Source of the DNA: CAG-492 sp045643465
GTDB lineage: Bacteria; Bacillota; Clostridia; TANB77; CAG-508
Length of the DNA stretch: 64,000 bases
NCBI GenBank assembly: GCA_045643465.1
Contig: JAZUKV010000017.1
Coordinates: forward strand, 1-64,000
Direction of reading: 5' to 3'
Shown here: positions 18,994 through 28,732 of the stretch, one piece after another
How the letters are laid out: every line of letters begins with the position of its first letter
Position numbering within the stretch: the first letter of the stretch is position 1
Translations under genes and position numbers: made by a program
Notes under the pieces: generated by a model
The model's input: the letters and a program-made list of their open reading frames with translations, nothing else
What the model was told of the DNA's origin: nothing
The model's database searches: none

Positions 18994-21657
18994 TTAATTC
19001 TCCCAAACCCTATAATCATCACTTTTATTTTGATTTATAATCTTAGATTCATACTGTTTAGGCACTTTTGCAAAATTCATCCATTTTTGTATTTCCATTA
19101 TAATAATTGGTAATATTGAAATTCCAATTGTATATAGCCATTGTGTTTGATTAAGTGCCTGCACTTGGAATATTTTTGCTAATGAAGGAATTATAACTAC
19201 TGATACTTGCAAAATAATTCCAGAAATAAACGCACCTATTAAAAATTTATTTTCAAAAATATTACTTTTAAAAATTGATTGCTCTGATTTTATATTGAAA
19301 ACATGTATCAATTCTAGCATTCCCAAAGAAACAAATGCCATAGTACGAGCTACTTCTAAATTATATTTACTATAACCTATATAAAAAGCTACTAAAGTTA
19401 ATACCCCTATCATCATTCCTTCGGTAATAATTTGTGTCCAAAGTCCATCTGCAAATAATGATTTTTTACTATTTCTAGGTTTTTTCTTCATAATATCTTT
19501 CTGTGGTGGATCAATTCCTAACGCTATAGCTGGGAAAGAATCTGTTACTAAATTTATCCATAACAATTGTATAGCAAGCAATGGACTTTTTAATCCCATC
19601 AATAATCCAAATAAAATCGTAACTATCTCGCCTATATTTGTTGCTATTAAAAAATGTACAGCCTTTTTTATATTGTCAAAAATATTTCTTCCATGTTTTA
19701 TTGCTTCAACTATAGTTGAAAAATTATCATCTGCTAAAATCATATCTGATGCATTTTTAGCCACATCTGTACCATTAAGGCCCATAGCAATTCCTATATC
19801 TGCATTTTTTAATGCTGGAGCATCATTTACTCCATCTCCTGTCATAGCAACAACTGCGCCAGTAGATCTAAATGCTTTTACTATTCTAACTTTATGCTCT
19901 GGAGTTACTCTAGCAAAAACAGAATACTTCATAATATTTTTTTCTAAATCTTTTTGGTTAATTTTATCGAGCTCTGCTCCTGTTATGCAAATATCATTTT
20001 TACGCAAAATTCCTAAATCTGAAGCAATTGCTTTTGCAGTTGCGATATGATCACCAGTAATCATCGCAATCTTAATACCTGCATCTTTGCATTGCTTTAT
20101 TGACTCTTTTACTCCATCTCTTGGAGGGTCTATCATGCCAATAAACCCAACAAAAATTAAATTATTTTCTATAAAATTACTATCTAAATTTTGTGGTAAT
20201 ATATCTAAATCTATGTAACCAACAGCAATTACTCTTAAAGCTTGATTAGCCATAGCTTCATTTCTGGATTTTAAAACATTTTTTCTTACATAACTCATTG
20301 TTTCAATATTTCCATTATCCCAGAACTTAGTACATCTTTCAAGTAATACATCTGGTGCTCCCTTTGTAATACATCTATATTTGTTATTAACTTTATGAAT
20401 TGTTGTCATCAATTTTCTATTAGAATCAAACGGAATCTCGCTAGTCTTAGGATATTTTTGATATAACTCATTTCTAAATTTTGATTGCGCTTGGGCTTTT
20501 TGTACTATAGCAACTTCAGTTGGATCACCTAGAATCTTCCCATTATTCTGTATTTGCACATCTGTGCACATTGTTGCAAGCTCTAAAATAAAATCTGATT
20601 TTTGCATTCTTGAATCTTCATATTCTACAACATTCATCTCATTTTTCGTTAAAGTTCCTGTTTTATCAGTACAAATAACACTACTACTTCCCAGTGTTTC
20701 AACTGCAGGCAATTTTCTAATAATACTATTATGTTTTGCAAGTTTGGTTACACCTATAGACAGTACAATCGTTACAATTGCGGGAAGTCCTTCTGGAATT
20801 GCAGCCACAGCTAAACCAACGGATGTCATGAACATTTCTAATGGTGGTATTTTCTTTAAAATACCTACAATAAATATAAAAGCACAAACTGCCAAGCACC
20901 CTATTCCCAAAGATTTTCCGACTTGGCCTAACTTTTGTTGAATAGGTGTTTCTGGAGATTCATCCTCTATAATCATTTTAGCTATTTTACCTACTTTAGT
21001 ATTCATTCCTGTTTCTGTTACAATTGCTTCAGCTGTTCCGTTAGTTATTATAGTAGTAGCAAATGCCATATTAACCATATCACCAATATTGCAATCTTGA
21101 GCTAACTTTGCTTTTTCATCTTTTGATATCGGAACAGTTTCACCTGTTAAACTCGATTCTTCTATTTTTAAATTATAAGATTTGATTAATCTACAATCTG
21201 CTGGAACATAATTTCCCGCTTCTAAAATAATTAAATCTCCACAAACTAGCTCCTCGCTAGGAATTGTTAAAATATTACCTGCTCTTTTAACTTTTGCTAT
21301 AGGAGTAGATAATTTTTTCAAAGCTTCAATAGACTTTTCAGCTTTAGATTCTTGAAAAGCTCCCATTACAGCATTTAAAACCACAATTACTATAATTATT
21401 ATTGAATCTAAATAATCATTTCCACCTTCAACTTTTGTTACGATAGCAGAAATTATTGCAGAAGCTATCAATATAATAATCATAATATCATTAAATTGCC
21501 TTATAAATTTTATTAACATACCTTCTTTTTTCTTATCTTCTATCCTATTTTTGCCGTATTTTTCAATTCTAGATTTAGCCTCCTCTTCATCTAATCCATA
21601 TAATAAATTAGTTTTTAGTTTTCTTACTAAATCTGAAATTTCTAATGTGTGCCACAT
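18994..21657 (-). CDS. Cation-translocating P-type ATPase, Ca2+ (PMR1/SERCA-like) type
   Basis: This 887-residue P2A-type pump has an N-terminal cation-ATPase domain, the actuator TGET motif (SSLTGETVP), TM4 ion-binding PEGLPA, the phosphorylation site DKTGTLT with D331, KGAPDVLLERC in the nucleotide domain, the hinge TGDGVNDAPAL, and a C-terminal cation ATPase region with six TM segments. PEGLPA together with NLVTDSFPA in TM6 favours Ca2+ (or Ca2+/Mn2+) export. The start has AAAGGAGG upstream. Length is normal. A 7-bp-arm palindrome overlaps its likely -10 box. Confidence 0.92.
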   Translation of the reverse strand: MWHTLEISDLVRKLKTNLLYGLDEEEAKSRIEKYGKNRIEDKKKEGMLIKFIRQFNDIMIIILIASAIISAIVTKVEGGNDYLDSIIIIVIVVLNAVMGAFQESKAEKSIEALKKLSTPIAKVKRAGNILTIPSEELVCGDLIILEAGNYVPADCRLIKSYNLKIEESSLTGETVPISKDEKAKLAQDCNIGDMVNMAFATTIITNGTAEAIVTETGMNTKVGKIAKMIIEDESPETPIQQKLGQVGKSLGIGCLAVCAFIFIVGILKKIPPLEMFMTSVGLAVAAIPEGLPAIVTIVLSIGVTKLAKHNSIIRKLPAVETLGSSSVICTDKTGTLTKNEMNVVEYEDSRMQKSDFILELATMCTDVQIQNNGKILGDPTEVAIVQKAQAQSKFRNELYQKYPKTSEIPFDSNRKLMTTIHKVNNKYRCITKGAPDVLLERCTKFWDNGNIETMSYVRKNVLKSRNEAMANQALRVIAVGYIDLDILPQNLDSNFIENNLIFVGFIGMIDPPRDGVKESIKQCKDAGIKIAMITGDHIATAKAIASDLGILRKNDICITGAELDKINQKDLEKNIMKYSVFARVTPEHKVRIVKAFRSTGAVVAMTGDGVNDAPALKNADIGIAMGLNGTDVAKNASDMILADDNFSTIVEAIKHGRNIFDNIKKAVHFLIATNIGEIVTILFGLLMGLKSPLLAIQLLWINLVTDSFPAIALGIDPPQKDIMKKKPRNSKKSLFADGLWTQIITEGMMIGVLTLVAFYIGYSKYNLEVARTMAFVSLGMLELIHVFNIKSEQSIFKSNIFENKFLIGAFISGIILQVSVVIIPSLAKIFQVQALNQTQWLYTIGISILPIIIMEIQKWMNFAKVPKQYESKIINQNKSDDYRVWEN

Positions 21658-21716
21658 AGCTTATCCTCCTTTGTATATTTGTAATAAATATATTCAAGGT
21701 GGACAAATATATGACT

Positions 21717-21733
21717 AAGTTATTATATAACTT
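21717..21733 (-). promoter_or_regulatory. Palindrome overlapping the -10 box of the Ca2+-ATPase gene
   Basis: The 17 bases AAGTTAT-TAT-ATAACTT contain TATAAT on the minus strand, so a protein bound here would block the promoter. Only the sequence symmetry is seen. Confidence 0.5.
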
Positions 21734-21743
21734 AATACCAAAC

Positions 21744-21777
21744 AAAGGTCGCAGATATAACAATATCTACGACCTTT
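21744..21777 (-). terminator. Hairpin after the small zinc-ribbon gene
   Basis: AAAGGTCGCAGATAT pairs with ATATCTACGACCTTT, with one mismatch. It lies between the 3' end of the gene at 21799 and the promoter of the Ca2+-ATPase gene. The T run is weak but the stem is long. Confidence 0.6.
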
Positions 21778-21798
21778 ACTTTAGGTTTTGAAAATTAA

Positions 21799-22041
21799 TC
21801 ACAGGCTGTCGCCCTTCTGCTTTTTAAGAGTTTGCGCAAACTCTTTGTCAAAACAGATGCCACATTCTGGACATGCAATTATCTTGTCCCCGATAATTTC
21901 TCTAAATGGCTTTTTGCCTTTAACCACAATTTCATCTCTGATTTCATGTGAATTAGAAGACATATCCACTCCGTATGATTTACAGTATGTGTATCCACAG
22001 ACACTGCACTTTTGAGTTAAAGTAAAATACTTTACAATCAC
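21799..22041 (-). CDS. Small cysteine-rich (zinc-ribbon-like) protein, 80 residues
   Basis: Two CxxC pairs, CSVCGYTYC near the N-terminus and CPECGICFD near the C-terminus, could form one zinc ribbon. The start is GTG at 22041 with AAAGGAGG 8 bases upstream. Base composition is richer in G+C than the neighbours. It is a single-gene unit with its own promoter, operator-like inverted repeat and terminator. Family and function are not recognised. Confidence 0.7.
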   Translation of the reverse strand: MIVKYFTLTQKCSVCGYTYCKSYGVDMSSNSHEIRDEIVVKGKKPFREIIGDKIIACPECGICFDKEFAQTLKKQKGDSL

Positions 22042-22096
22042 TTTACATTCCTCCTTTGGAGATTGAAATGGTTTATATTCGTATGTTTAATTATTT

Positions 22097-22127
22097 TAAC
22101 ATGGCTAATCGGTTATGTCAATTAGCC
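22097..22127 (-). promoter_or_regulatory. Promoter with 7-bp inverted repeat spanning the -35 box
   Basis: On the minus strand GGCTAAT and ATTAGCC (22121-22127 and 22103-22109) flank an 11-base core, overlapping TTGACA. A 17-base spacer leads to TTAAAA. The arrangement suggests a repressor-controlled promoter for the small zinc-ribbon gene. Confidence 0.6.
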
Positions 22128-22187
22128 TATCTTCTTTTTATAAAAAACTTATCTACTAAAATTATTGTTTTTCTTTATTTTTCAACA

Positions 22188-23018
22188 TTATTCTTCAGTA
22201 CCTGACATATTACCATAATATTGTTGTAATAATTGCATATATGCTTGCTCAACTTTTTGAAGAACTTCATCTGCATTAATAGTTTTTGGTTTATCATAAG
22301 ATTCTCCAAATGTATCAACAGTCATTTTTAAGATTACTGGTGCTACTTCTGGTTTACTTACTTCTCCATTATCTGCCTCAAGTAATTTTATATTTGATAT
22401 TTCTTGTACAACATCATAACCTTCAATAACTTTACCAAATGCTGCATACAAATCTTTTAAATATTCATTTGTTTTTTCATCATCAGTATTCATTATAAAA
22501 AATTGTGAACATGCACTATTATAACCTTCTTCAACCATTCCAAAATTGCTATAATCAGATCTTGCCATTGCCAATGTTCCAGCTGTCCATTCTACATTAT
22601 TTTCGTAATCATTAGCACTAAATTCTCCTTTTATAGAATATTGATAATCAGCTTCACTATTAGGCTCAATAGATTTATCTAAATCACTTAATTTAGCAAC
22701 TCCTGTTCCATCTCCATTAGGGTCTCCACCTTGTATCATAAAATCATTTATACGATGAAATTTTAATCCATCATAAAAACCATTATTAATTAAATTAACA
22801 AAATTATCTACAGTTTGTGGAGCTTCATTAGGATATAGCTCTAATTTTATTGTACCTTCCTTTTTTTCATTATTTGCTGTTGTATATGATACTTGCATTG
22901 TAACTATTGGATTTTTTTCATGCTTTGCCTTTTTCTCTTCTTTCTTTCCGCAACCTGCTAAACAAACTATAATTAGTGAAATCATAATTATTAAAATTAT
23001 ATTTTTTAAAACTTTCAT
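22188..23018 (-). CDS. Cyclophilin-type peptidyl-prolyl isomerase, lipoprotein
   Basis: This 276-residue protein has a lipoprotein signal ending LAGCG, so it is predicted to be lipid-anchored outside the membrane. The cyclophilin core is clear: PQTVDNFVNL, FHRINDFMIQGGDPNGDGTG, AMARSDYSNF and SQFFIMN, then AAFGKVIEGYDVV. A C-terminal extension of about 45 residues follows. It would assist folding of secreted proteins. It is followed by a gene for another small lipoprotein on its upstream side; spacing of about 60 bases suggests either an operon or separate units. Confidence 0.92.
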   Translation of the reverse strand: MKVLKNIILIIMISLIIVCLAGCGKKEEKKAKHEKNPIVTMQVSYTTANNEKKEGTIKLELYPNEAPQTVDNFVNLINNGFYDGLKFHRINDFMIQGGDPNGDGTGVAKLSDLDKSIEPNSEADYQYSIKGEFSANDYENNVEWTAGTLAMARSDYSNFGMVEEGYNSACSQFFIMNTDDEKTNEYLKDLYAAFGKVIEGYDVVQEISNIKLLEADNGEVSKPEVAPVILKMTVDTFGESYDKPKTINADEVLQKVEQAYMQLLQQYYGNMSGTEE

Positions 23019-23079
23019 TTTTGTACTCCTTTATAAAAATAGAACTTATGCATTATGATTTAGCATAAGTTCAATTAAA

Positions 23080-23424
23080 TTATTTTTTATTATATGTAAC
23101 ATCTGATCCGAAAGAATCTGTTATTATTAACTTGCTATCTTCTATTCTATATTTTAATTCCATTGGTGTAGAATTTCCGTCATATTTAATTACTATAGAT
23201 TCACCTTTATCTTCATATGTGAATTTCATAGATTGTGAACCTACATTATATGCACCTGTGAAATCATCATTAAATTGGTATGAAAATAGTCCGCTTGTAT
23301 ATTCCCATGTTCCTACTAATTTATTTTTATCTTTCTCCTTATCTTTTCCACATCCTGTTAATGTTATTAAGCTAACAACTAACATTGTCATTATTGCAGC
23401 TACTGTTAAAACTTTCTTTTTCAT
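23080..23424 (-). CDS. Small lipoprotein, DUF5640/lipocalin-like
   Basis: This 114-residue protein has a lipobox LTGCG at about residues 22-26 and a short beta-rich domain beginning LVGTWEYTSG and with YNVGSQSMKFTYEDKG, a pattern common to DUF5640-type lipocalin-like lipoproteins of Clostridia. Function is unknown. AAGGAGG precedes the ATG. Confidence 0.8.
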   Translation of the reverse strand: MKKKVLTVAAIMTMLVVSLITLTGCGKDKEKDKNKLVGTWEYTSGLFSYQFNDDFTGAYNVGSQSMKFTYEDKGESIVIKYDGNSTPMELKYRIEDSKLIITDSFGSDVTYNKK

Positions 23425-23499
23425 TAGTTTTTCCTCCTTATATTTTTATAATGTTGTTTTATCATAGATTAATAAAAAAATCAATTTTTTATTTAAATT

Positions 23500-24972
23500 T
23501 TATGCTGTATATTTTTCTTTAAAATATTTAACAATTCCCTTTACTTCTAGCTCTTTTCCACATACTCTTTTAGCTGTTTCATTTATATTAAATGTTCCCC
23601 CGTATTGATGTATATTCTGATTTAAAAATTTAGTTATTTCTTTTATTCTTCCTTGAAATAACAATTCATCAACATTTCCAACTTTTTCATTTATTGTTTC
23701 TAACAACATTCCATCAAAAATTGAACCTAATAAATATGATGGAAAATATCCAAAAGCTCCTTCTGACCAATGCATATCTTGTAAGATTCCATCTTTATCA
23801 TTTTGAACATCTAGTCCTAAATATTCTTTATATTTTTCATTCCATATTTGAGGAAGCTTATCAAAATCAACATTTTCATTAAATATCATTCTTTCTATTT
23901 CATATCTTATTATTATATGCATACAGTAAGTTAATTCGTCTGCTTCTGTTCTTATGAATGAAGGTTTCGCATCATTAAATTGTTTTGCAAATTCCTCAAC
24001 ATCTATTTCTAAATTTAATTTATCTTTTATATCTTTAAATATTGGTTTCCAGAAGTTACTATTTCTTCCTAAAATATTTTCAAAAAATCTTGATTGACTT
24101 TCGTGAAGAGCTATTTTATCAATATCATATGTTGCAAAATCTGCTATGCTTTTATCTATGCATTGTTCAAATATTCCATGCCCACCTTCATGAATTACAG
24201 TTGAACATATATCTGGTAAATCATTTTTATTTGAAAATGTTATTCTTACATCATTATTATTTAACTTCATTGTATATCCATGAGTATAAATTCCTAGTGC
24301 TCCTCTGTCATTATCAAAACCAATATAATTTAACAAATATTTTCCTAAACTTATTAGCTCCTCATCTGTATATTTATTTTCTATTTTTGGAATAGAATTA
24401 TTTTTTAAATTTTTTATTATAGGAATTATTTCTTGTTTTAAATTATCAAATAGCTTATCAATTATTTGACTATTTATGCCTGACTCATAATCATTTAACA
24501 TACAATCATATAGATTTTCAACATTTGGATACATGAATTGATAGAATTTTTTTGTTTCTGTTATTACTTTTATTAAATATGGCTTAAATATTGAATAATC
24601 ATTTTTGCTCTTTGCTTCAACCCATGTATTTAAAGATTTATTTCGTAATTCACAATATTCTTCGTAAAAATCCTCTGGTATATTTTTCATTTTATAATAG
24701 TCTTCTTTTAATTTATTCAAATATGTTTTTTGCATTTCATTTAGCTCTGCATATTCTTTGCTATTTATTGTTTTTTCTATTAAATCAATATATTCGTTGC
24801 TTTGTGCTAATTTGAATGAATCTAACTCAAAATTTGTACTTGCTTTGATTAAATAATCATATGAACTTTTTGGAGCTGTTGTATCCATCTCCCATCTTAA
24901 CATTGCTACTGTATAATTTAAAATTTCTATTTTTTTTAAATATTCTTGTAATTTTTCAAAATCTGTCATCAC
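23500..24972 (-). CDS. M32-family metallocarboxypeptidase
   Basis: This 490-residue cytoplasmic enzyme matches carboxypeptidase Taq/PfuCP. The zinc motif is HEGGH at residues 261-265, followed by the family motifs DKIALHESQSRFFEN and the RTEADELTYCMHI segment; the C-terminal GAFGYFPSYLLGSIF is also typical. It trims C-terminal residues from peptides. Length is normal and no neighbour on this strand suggests a pathway. Confidence 0.95.
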   Translation of the reverse strand: MMTDFEKLQEYLKKIEILNYTVAMLRWEMDTTAPKSSYDYLIKASTNFELDSFKLAQSNEYIDLIEKTINSKEYAELNEMQKTYLNKLKEDYYKMKNIPEDFYEEYCELRNKSLNTWVEAKSKNDYSIFKPYLIKVITETKKFYQFMYPNVENLYDCMLNDYESGINSQIIDKLFDNLKQEIIPIIKNLKNNSIPKIENKYTDEELISLGKYLLNYIGFDNDRGALGIYTHGYTMKLNNNDVRITFSNKNDLPDICSTVIHEGGHGIFEQCIDKSIADFATYDIDKIALHESQSRFFENILGRNSNFWKPIFKDIKDKLNLEIDVEEFAKQFNDAKPSFIRTEADELTYCMHIIIRYEIERMIFNENVDFDKLPQIWNEKYKEYLGLDVQNDKDGILQDMHWSEGAFGYFPSYLLGSIFDGMLLETINEKVGNVDELLFQGRIKEITKFLNQNIHQYGGTFNINETAKRVCGKELEVKGIVKYFKEKYTA

Positions 24973-25066
24973 TTGCTCTCCTTTGCAATTATATTTTATT
25001 CATTAACTAATTTATACTTACATAATAAATCACATTTTTTTAACTTAATCAAGTTATTTTAAACAA

Positions 25067-25095
25067 TTGACGTATTTTACATAATTTGATATAAT
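25067..25095 (+). promoter_or_regulatory. Near-consensus promoter
   Basis: TTGACG (25067-25072), a 17-base spacer and TATAAT (25090-25095) precede the small gene at 25161 by about 65 bases. Confidence 0.85.
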
Positions 25096-25160
25096 CGCTA
25101 TTACTTACATTAAATATTTCTTATGCACATAAAAAATTTTACTGAAAGGAGGAGTATTTA

Positions 25161-25466
25161 ATGAATCCAAGTGAAGCTTTTGGATGCCCTGTAAAAAAAA
25201 TTCAACCAGAAAGAATCTTAGCTCTTTTGCAAATCAGAAAACTCAACAGCGTTAGTACTGAAATTTATCCTGTTTACGTTGTAGACAAGGAAACGGAATT
25301 TACTTTTCCAAAGTGGACTATTAAAGCTGCTGAATCAAATGACCGGTTTGTAATTGGTTATTCTGAGAAAAACTATAGTCATTGGGAAGAATATCTGCCA
25401 GATGAAGTTCCTTATGATATATATGTTCCAGAGAAATTTAGCTTCTTTATAACGGATGGATTCTAA
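25161..25466 (+). CDS. Hypothetical protein, 101 residues
   Basis: The ATG follows AAAGGAGGAG with a good gap. The product is acidic, aromatic-rich and soluble, with no motif that I recognise. It is a compact transcription unit with a strong promoter and a perfect terminator. Its G+C content is visibly higher than that of the neighbours, like the small genes at 21799 and 43914. It abuts the leader-distal end of the CRISPR array but is on the opposite strand. Confidence 0.75.
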   Translation: MNPSEAFGCPVKKIQPERILALLQIRKLNSVSTEIYPVYVVDKETEFTFPKWTIKAAESNDRFVIGYSEKNYSHWEEYLPDEVPYDIYVPEKFSFFITDGF

Positions 25467-25470
25467 ACGC

Positions 25471-25501
25471 AAAAAGCGACCTATTATTGGTCGCTTTTTT
25501 T
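25471..25501 (+). terminator. Intrinsic terminator
   Basis: AAAAAGCGACC-TATTATT-GGTCGC is followed by TTTTTTT. Confidence 0.92.
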
Positions 25502-25529
25502 AGGCAAACTGATTCGTAACCTGTAGGTC

Positions 25530-26819
25530 GTTTTATTACTATCTAAAATAACATATTTCTAAAACTGAACATTAGTTTTTAAAACTCTTGAATAAGTTTT
25601 ATTACTATCTAAAATAACATATTTCTAAAACTGACATGTAGAATCTGCTATCAACTCAAAGGTTTTATTACTATCTAAAATAACATATTTCTAAAACCTT
25701 AATTTATATCTGTATTTAATTGTCATTGTTTTATTACTATCTAAAATAACATATTTCTAAAACGATGATGTTCAAACTACAACTCATTACACAGTTTTAT
25801 TACTATCTAAAATAACATATTTCTAAAACATTCTTTTAATGCACCTGTTACTTGCTTAAGTTTTATTACTATCTAAAATAACATATTTCTAAAACAATTT
25901 TATTAGTCTACCACACGCTGCACAAGTTTTATTACTATCTAAAATAACATATTTCTAAAACCACAAAGTGATTAGGTTATCATTATCTAATGTTTTATTA
26001 CTATCTAAAATAACATATTTCTAAAACTTTTTTTCTAGCTGAATTACTATATCCATTAGTTTTATTACTATCTAAAATAACATATTTCTAAAACTTCTTG
26101 TTTCAGATTTATATAATTCCCAATGTTTTATTACTATCTAAAATAACATATTTCTAAAACTAATCAACAGTTTTATTTCCACATGCTATAGTTTTATTAC
26201 TATCTAAAATAACATATTTCTAAAACTTCTTTAATTATTCGTAAGGAATAAATCCTGTTTTATTACTATCTAAAATAACATATTTCTAAAACACTTTCGC
26301 ATTATAACTTTTAGTTCTGTAAGTTTTATTACTATCTAAAATAACATATTTCTAAAACCCATTTTATTTAATTTTTCAACAATTTCTTGTTTTATTACTA
26401 TCTAAAATAACATATTTCTAAAACGATTCTTTAGTTATTTGACAAATTCTTAAGTTTTATTACTATCTAAAATAACATATTTCTAAAACCTACACCACCA
26501 AAGGCATTGAATATCTTTCGTTTTATTACTATCTAAAATAACATATTTCTAAAACTTAGGATAATTTCTTTGTAATTCTGTAAGTGTTTTATTACTATCT
26601 AAAATAACATATTTCTAAAACAAAACAGATGATTTATTACGCAATTCTATTGTTTTATTACTATCTAAAATAACATATTTCTAAAACAGTTGTGTATAGT
26701 TTTTATTTAAAATGTTAGTTTTATTACTATCTAAAATAACATATTTCTAAAACATTTGTTTAGTTGCCTTAGATGGTGAATGTGTTTTATTACTATCTAA
26801 AATAACATATTTCTAAAAC
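25530..26819 (-). CRISPR. Type II-A CRISPR array, 20 repeats and 19 spacers
   Basis: Twenty copies of one 36-bp repeat are spaced by 30-base spacers; the spacer at 26028-26058 is 31 bases and the one at 26425-26453 is 29. Repeat starts run from 25530 to 26784. All copies look identical, including the leader-distal one. Read on the minus strand the repeat begins GTTTTAGAAATATGTTATTT, matching the II-A repeat class, so the array is transcribed leftward, in line with the cas genes. The leader is at 26820-26875, so newest spacers should be at the high-coordinate end. I saw no spacer with an obvious match elsewhere in the window, but this was only an eye check. Confidence 0.98.
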
Positions 26820-26875
26820 CTCAAATTTAGAAATTTTTCCGGTTATTGACTCCGTATGTTACTTTAAATATCCCT
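26820..26875 (-). promoter_or_regulatory. CRISPR leader with ATTTGAG anchoring sequence
   Basis: On the minus strand the bases immediately before the first repeat are AAATTTGAG. ATTTGAG is the leader-anchoring sequence known to direct spacer integration in Streptococcus and related II-A systems. The leader is only about 56 bases between csn2 and the array, so the array promoter may lie in csn2 or read through from the cas operon. Confidence 0.85.
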
Positions 26876-27553
26876 TTAGAATACATTATCATTAAAACTT
26901 TCATCTATTTCGAATATTTTCTCATATTCTAATTTATTATAAATATTTGATTCAATTATTAATAATTTAATATTATTATATAATGAAAATTTATATAATT
27001 CAACTAACTGCTCTTCTTCTAAAATACTTTTTAAATTCGGAATAATTAAAATTTCTGCAATTTTAAAATAATTCAGTACTTTAATTATTAATTTTAATCT
27101 ATGCATAATATCTGTATATTCTTCTGTATCTAATTTTACACCAAATAACTTTAGAATGTCAGATACATTTAATTCCTCTTTTATCGAAATCTCAAATGGA
27201 AGTTCTTGTACTTCATCTATAACTACATCTCTGATTTTTTGTATACTATTTTCTACTTCTTCTTTTTTATCTAATCTTATATAATCTAATATACTATCAT
27301 TTAATTTTGTTATTACTGATTTGAAATTAATATTTAATTGATATAAATCAGTTAAAAAAAATACATAATCTTTAAACTTTACTACTTCATTTTTGTCATC
27401 TATTAATTGTATCTCCAATGAATTTTCAAAAGTATTCTCAAATATTTTTTCTGTTAAATTTTGATATAATTTTTTATTTTTTGTTTGTATTATATTTATA
27501 CTACTATCATCAAATATAACTTCGTTTTCAAAACCCTGAATTTTAATTTTCAT
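26876..27553 (-). CDS. csn2: CRISPR adaptation protein Csn2
   Basis: This 225-residue protein occupies the fourth position of a II-A operon, directly before the leader. Its start overlaps the cas2 stop by 4 bases. The sequence opens MKIKIQGFENEVIFDDSSIN, a typical Csn2 beginning, with an acidic helical middle and FKIAEILIIPNLKSIL resembling the Walker-like region of Csn2. Csn2 forms tetrameric rings on DNA ends and is needed for spacer acquisition. Its presence defines subtype II-A rather than II-C. Confidence 0.9.
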   Translation of the reverse strand: MKIKIQGFENEVIFDDSSINIIQTKNKKLYQNLTEKIFENTFENSLEIQLIDDKNEVVKFKDYVFFLTDLYQLNINFKSVITKLNDSILDYIRLDKKEEVENSIQKIRDVVIDEVQELPFEISIKEELNVSDILKLFGVKLDTEEYTDIMHRLKLIIKVLNYFKIAEILIIPNLKSILEEEQLVELYKFSLYNNIKLLIIESNIYNKLEYEKIFEIDESFNDNVF

Positions 27554-27870
27554 AATATTACCAACCTTTCGGTATTGTCTATAGTGTTAATTTGCTTGTT
27601 TCCTACTATGTATTCAATTGTATTAAATTGTTTTTCTGTAATTACTAAAATTTGAACTATTCCTTCTTTTGGTTTATACTTGTTTATCCTTCCCTTTAAC
27701 AAATTTACTTCTGATGCATTTAAAACTAATTTTACATATACAGATTTTTGCATCATTAAAAAACCTTCTTTTATCAAATTTTTTCTAAACTTTGTATATG
27801 CCCTTCTTTCTGATGCTTTCTCTATTGGTAAATCAAAAAATAATAATACTCTCATAAATCTAAAACTCAT
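27550..27870 (-). CDS. cas2: CRISPR-associated endonuclease Cas2
   Basis: This 106-residue protein has the II-A Cas2 pattern: an N-terminal MRVLLFFDLP strand with the conserved acidic residue, FRKNLIKEGFLMMQKSVYVKL, and a C-terminal strand. Two Cas2 molecules bridge Cas1 dimers in the integrase complex. Its start overlaps the cas1 stop by 11 bases, which implies translational coupling. The first ATG is kept because II-A homologs begin with a short MSxRxM extension. Confidence 0.95.
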   Translation of the reverse strand: MSFRFMRVLLFFDLPIEKASERRAYTKFRKNLIKEGFLMMQKSVYVKLVLNASEVNLLKGRINKYKPKEGIVQILVITEKQFNTIEYIVGNKQINTIDNTERLVIL

Positions 27871-28732
27871 AATTAAAAATTAACTTTTCACTTTCTTCAT
27901 TATTTTCTAAAAATTCTGTAACATTTGCTATAAAAATCGAAATTGCATTATTTAAATATTGTTGCTTTTCATTAATATAAATTAATCTATTGCCAACATT
28001 TATCAATTTATACTTAAATTCTTTATTAAATGCAAGATTCCTATTTTCATATACAATTTCATCTATTAATGGCCTAAATTGTTCCATTAAATCACAAGAA
28101 AAATTAAATTGATTAAATTCATTTCTATGCTGTATACCTAATGGAGTTATATATCCTTTATTTACGATTTCTCTATTAAACATTGATAATAATATTGAAT
28201 ATCCATAATCTAAAGCCTTATTAATATCATCATTGTTATCTCTCTTAAAGCTCAATCCAAATAATAAATTAAAATAAACTTTTGCAGCATGACCTTCCCT
28301 ATTTGTACAATCGAAATCTTGAACTTCCATTTCATATTGTAATAGTTTAGTATAATCTTTTATTCCTACCTTTTTTAATAGCATAGCTTGATTATGGATT
28401 TTATTTTTTACAATATATTTCCATGCAATTCCTTTGCGCTCTTTAGTCCATTCTGTCTGACTAACAATTTTTCTATATGTATTAAAAGATCCGTAGTATG
28501 GCATCAATTCACCTGATGGATTATGTTTCTCATCACATATTATTAATTTGATTTTATGATTAATAATTTCATTTAATAAATATGATGTAATTGATGCCAT
28601 ACAATTTTCTATAATTATAGATGTAATTTCTGAAAGATGTATAGTTTGTAAATCTTCACTTCTAATAATTAAAAATTCATTTTTATAACTTAATTTGCAA
28701 TTTTTAGTTATTACAACTGTTCTCCACCCCAT
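27860..28732 (-). CDS. cas1: CRISPR-associated integrase Cas1
   Basis: This 290-residue protein begins MGWRTVVI, standard for II-A Cas1. Metal-site residues are visible as the Glu of REGHAAKVYF, the His of GIQHRNEFNQFN and the Asp/Glu of SCDLMEQFRP. It integrates spacers at the leader end. The start overlaps the cas9 reading frame by 29 bases, so the operon is tightly coupled. No truncation is seen, so adaptation should be functional. Confidence 0.96.
   Translation of the reverse strand: MGWRTVVITKNCKLSYKNEFLIIRSEDLQTIHLSEITSIIIENCMASITSYLLNEIINHKIKLIICDEKHNPSGELMPYYGSFNTYRKIVSQTEWTKERKGIAWKYIVKNKIHNQAMLLKKVGIKDYTKLLQYEMEVQDFDCTNREGHAAKVYFNLLFGLSFKRDNNDDINKALDYGYSILLSMFNREIVNKGYITPLGIQHRNEFNQFNFSCDLMEQFRPLIDEIVYENRNLAFNKEFKYKLINVGNRLIYINEKQQYLNNAISIFIANVTEFLENNEESEKLIFNYEF

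Noticed and set aside
21744..21777. Riboswitch before the Ca2+-ATPase gene
   Set aside because: It is a simple hairpin at the end of the neighbouring gene and lies upstream of the ATPase promoter.
25530..26819. A CRISPR spacer targeting this window's own mobile element
   Set aside because: No spacer showed an obvious match by eye; a full search was not possible.
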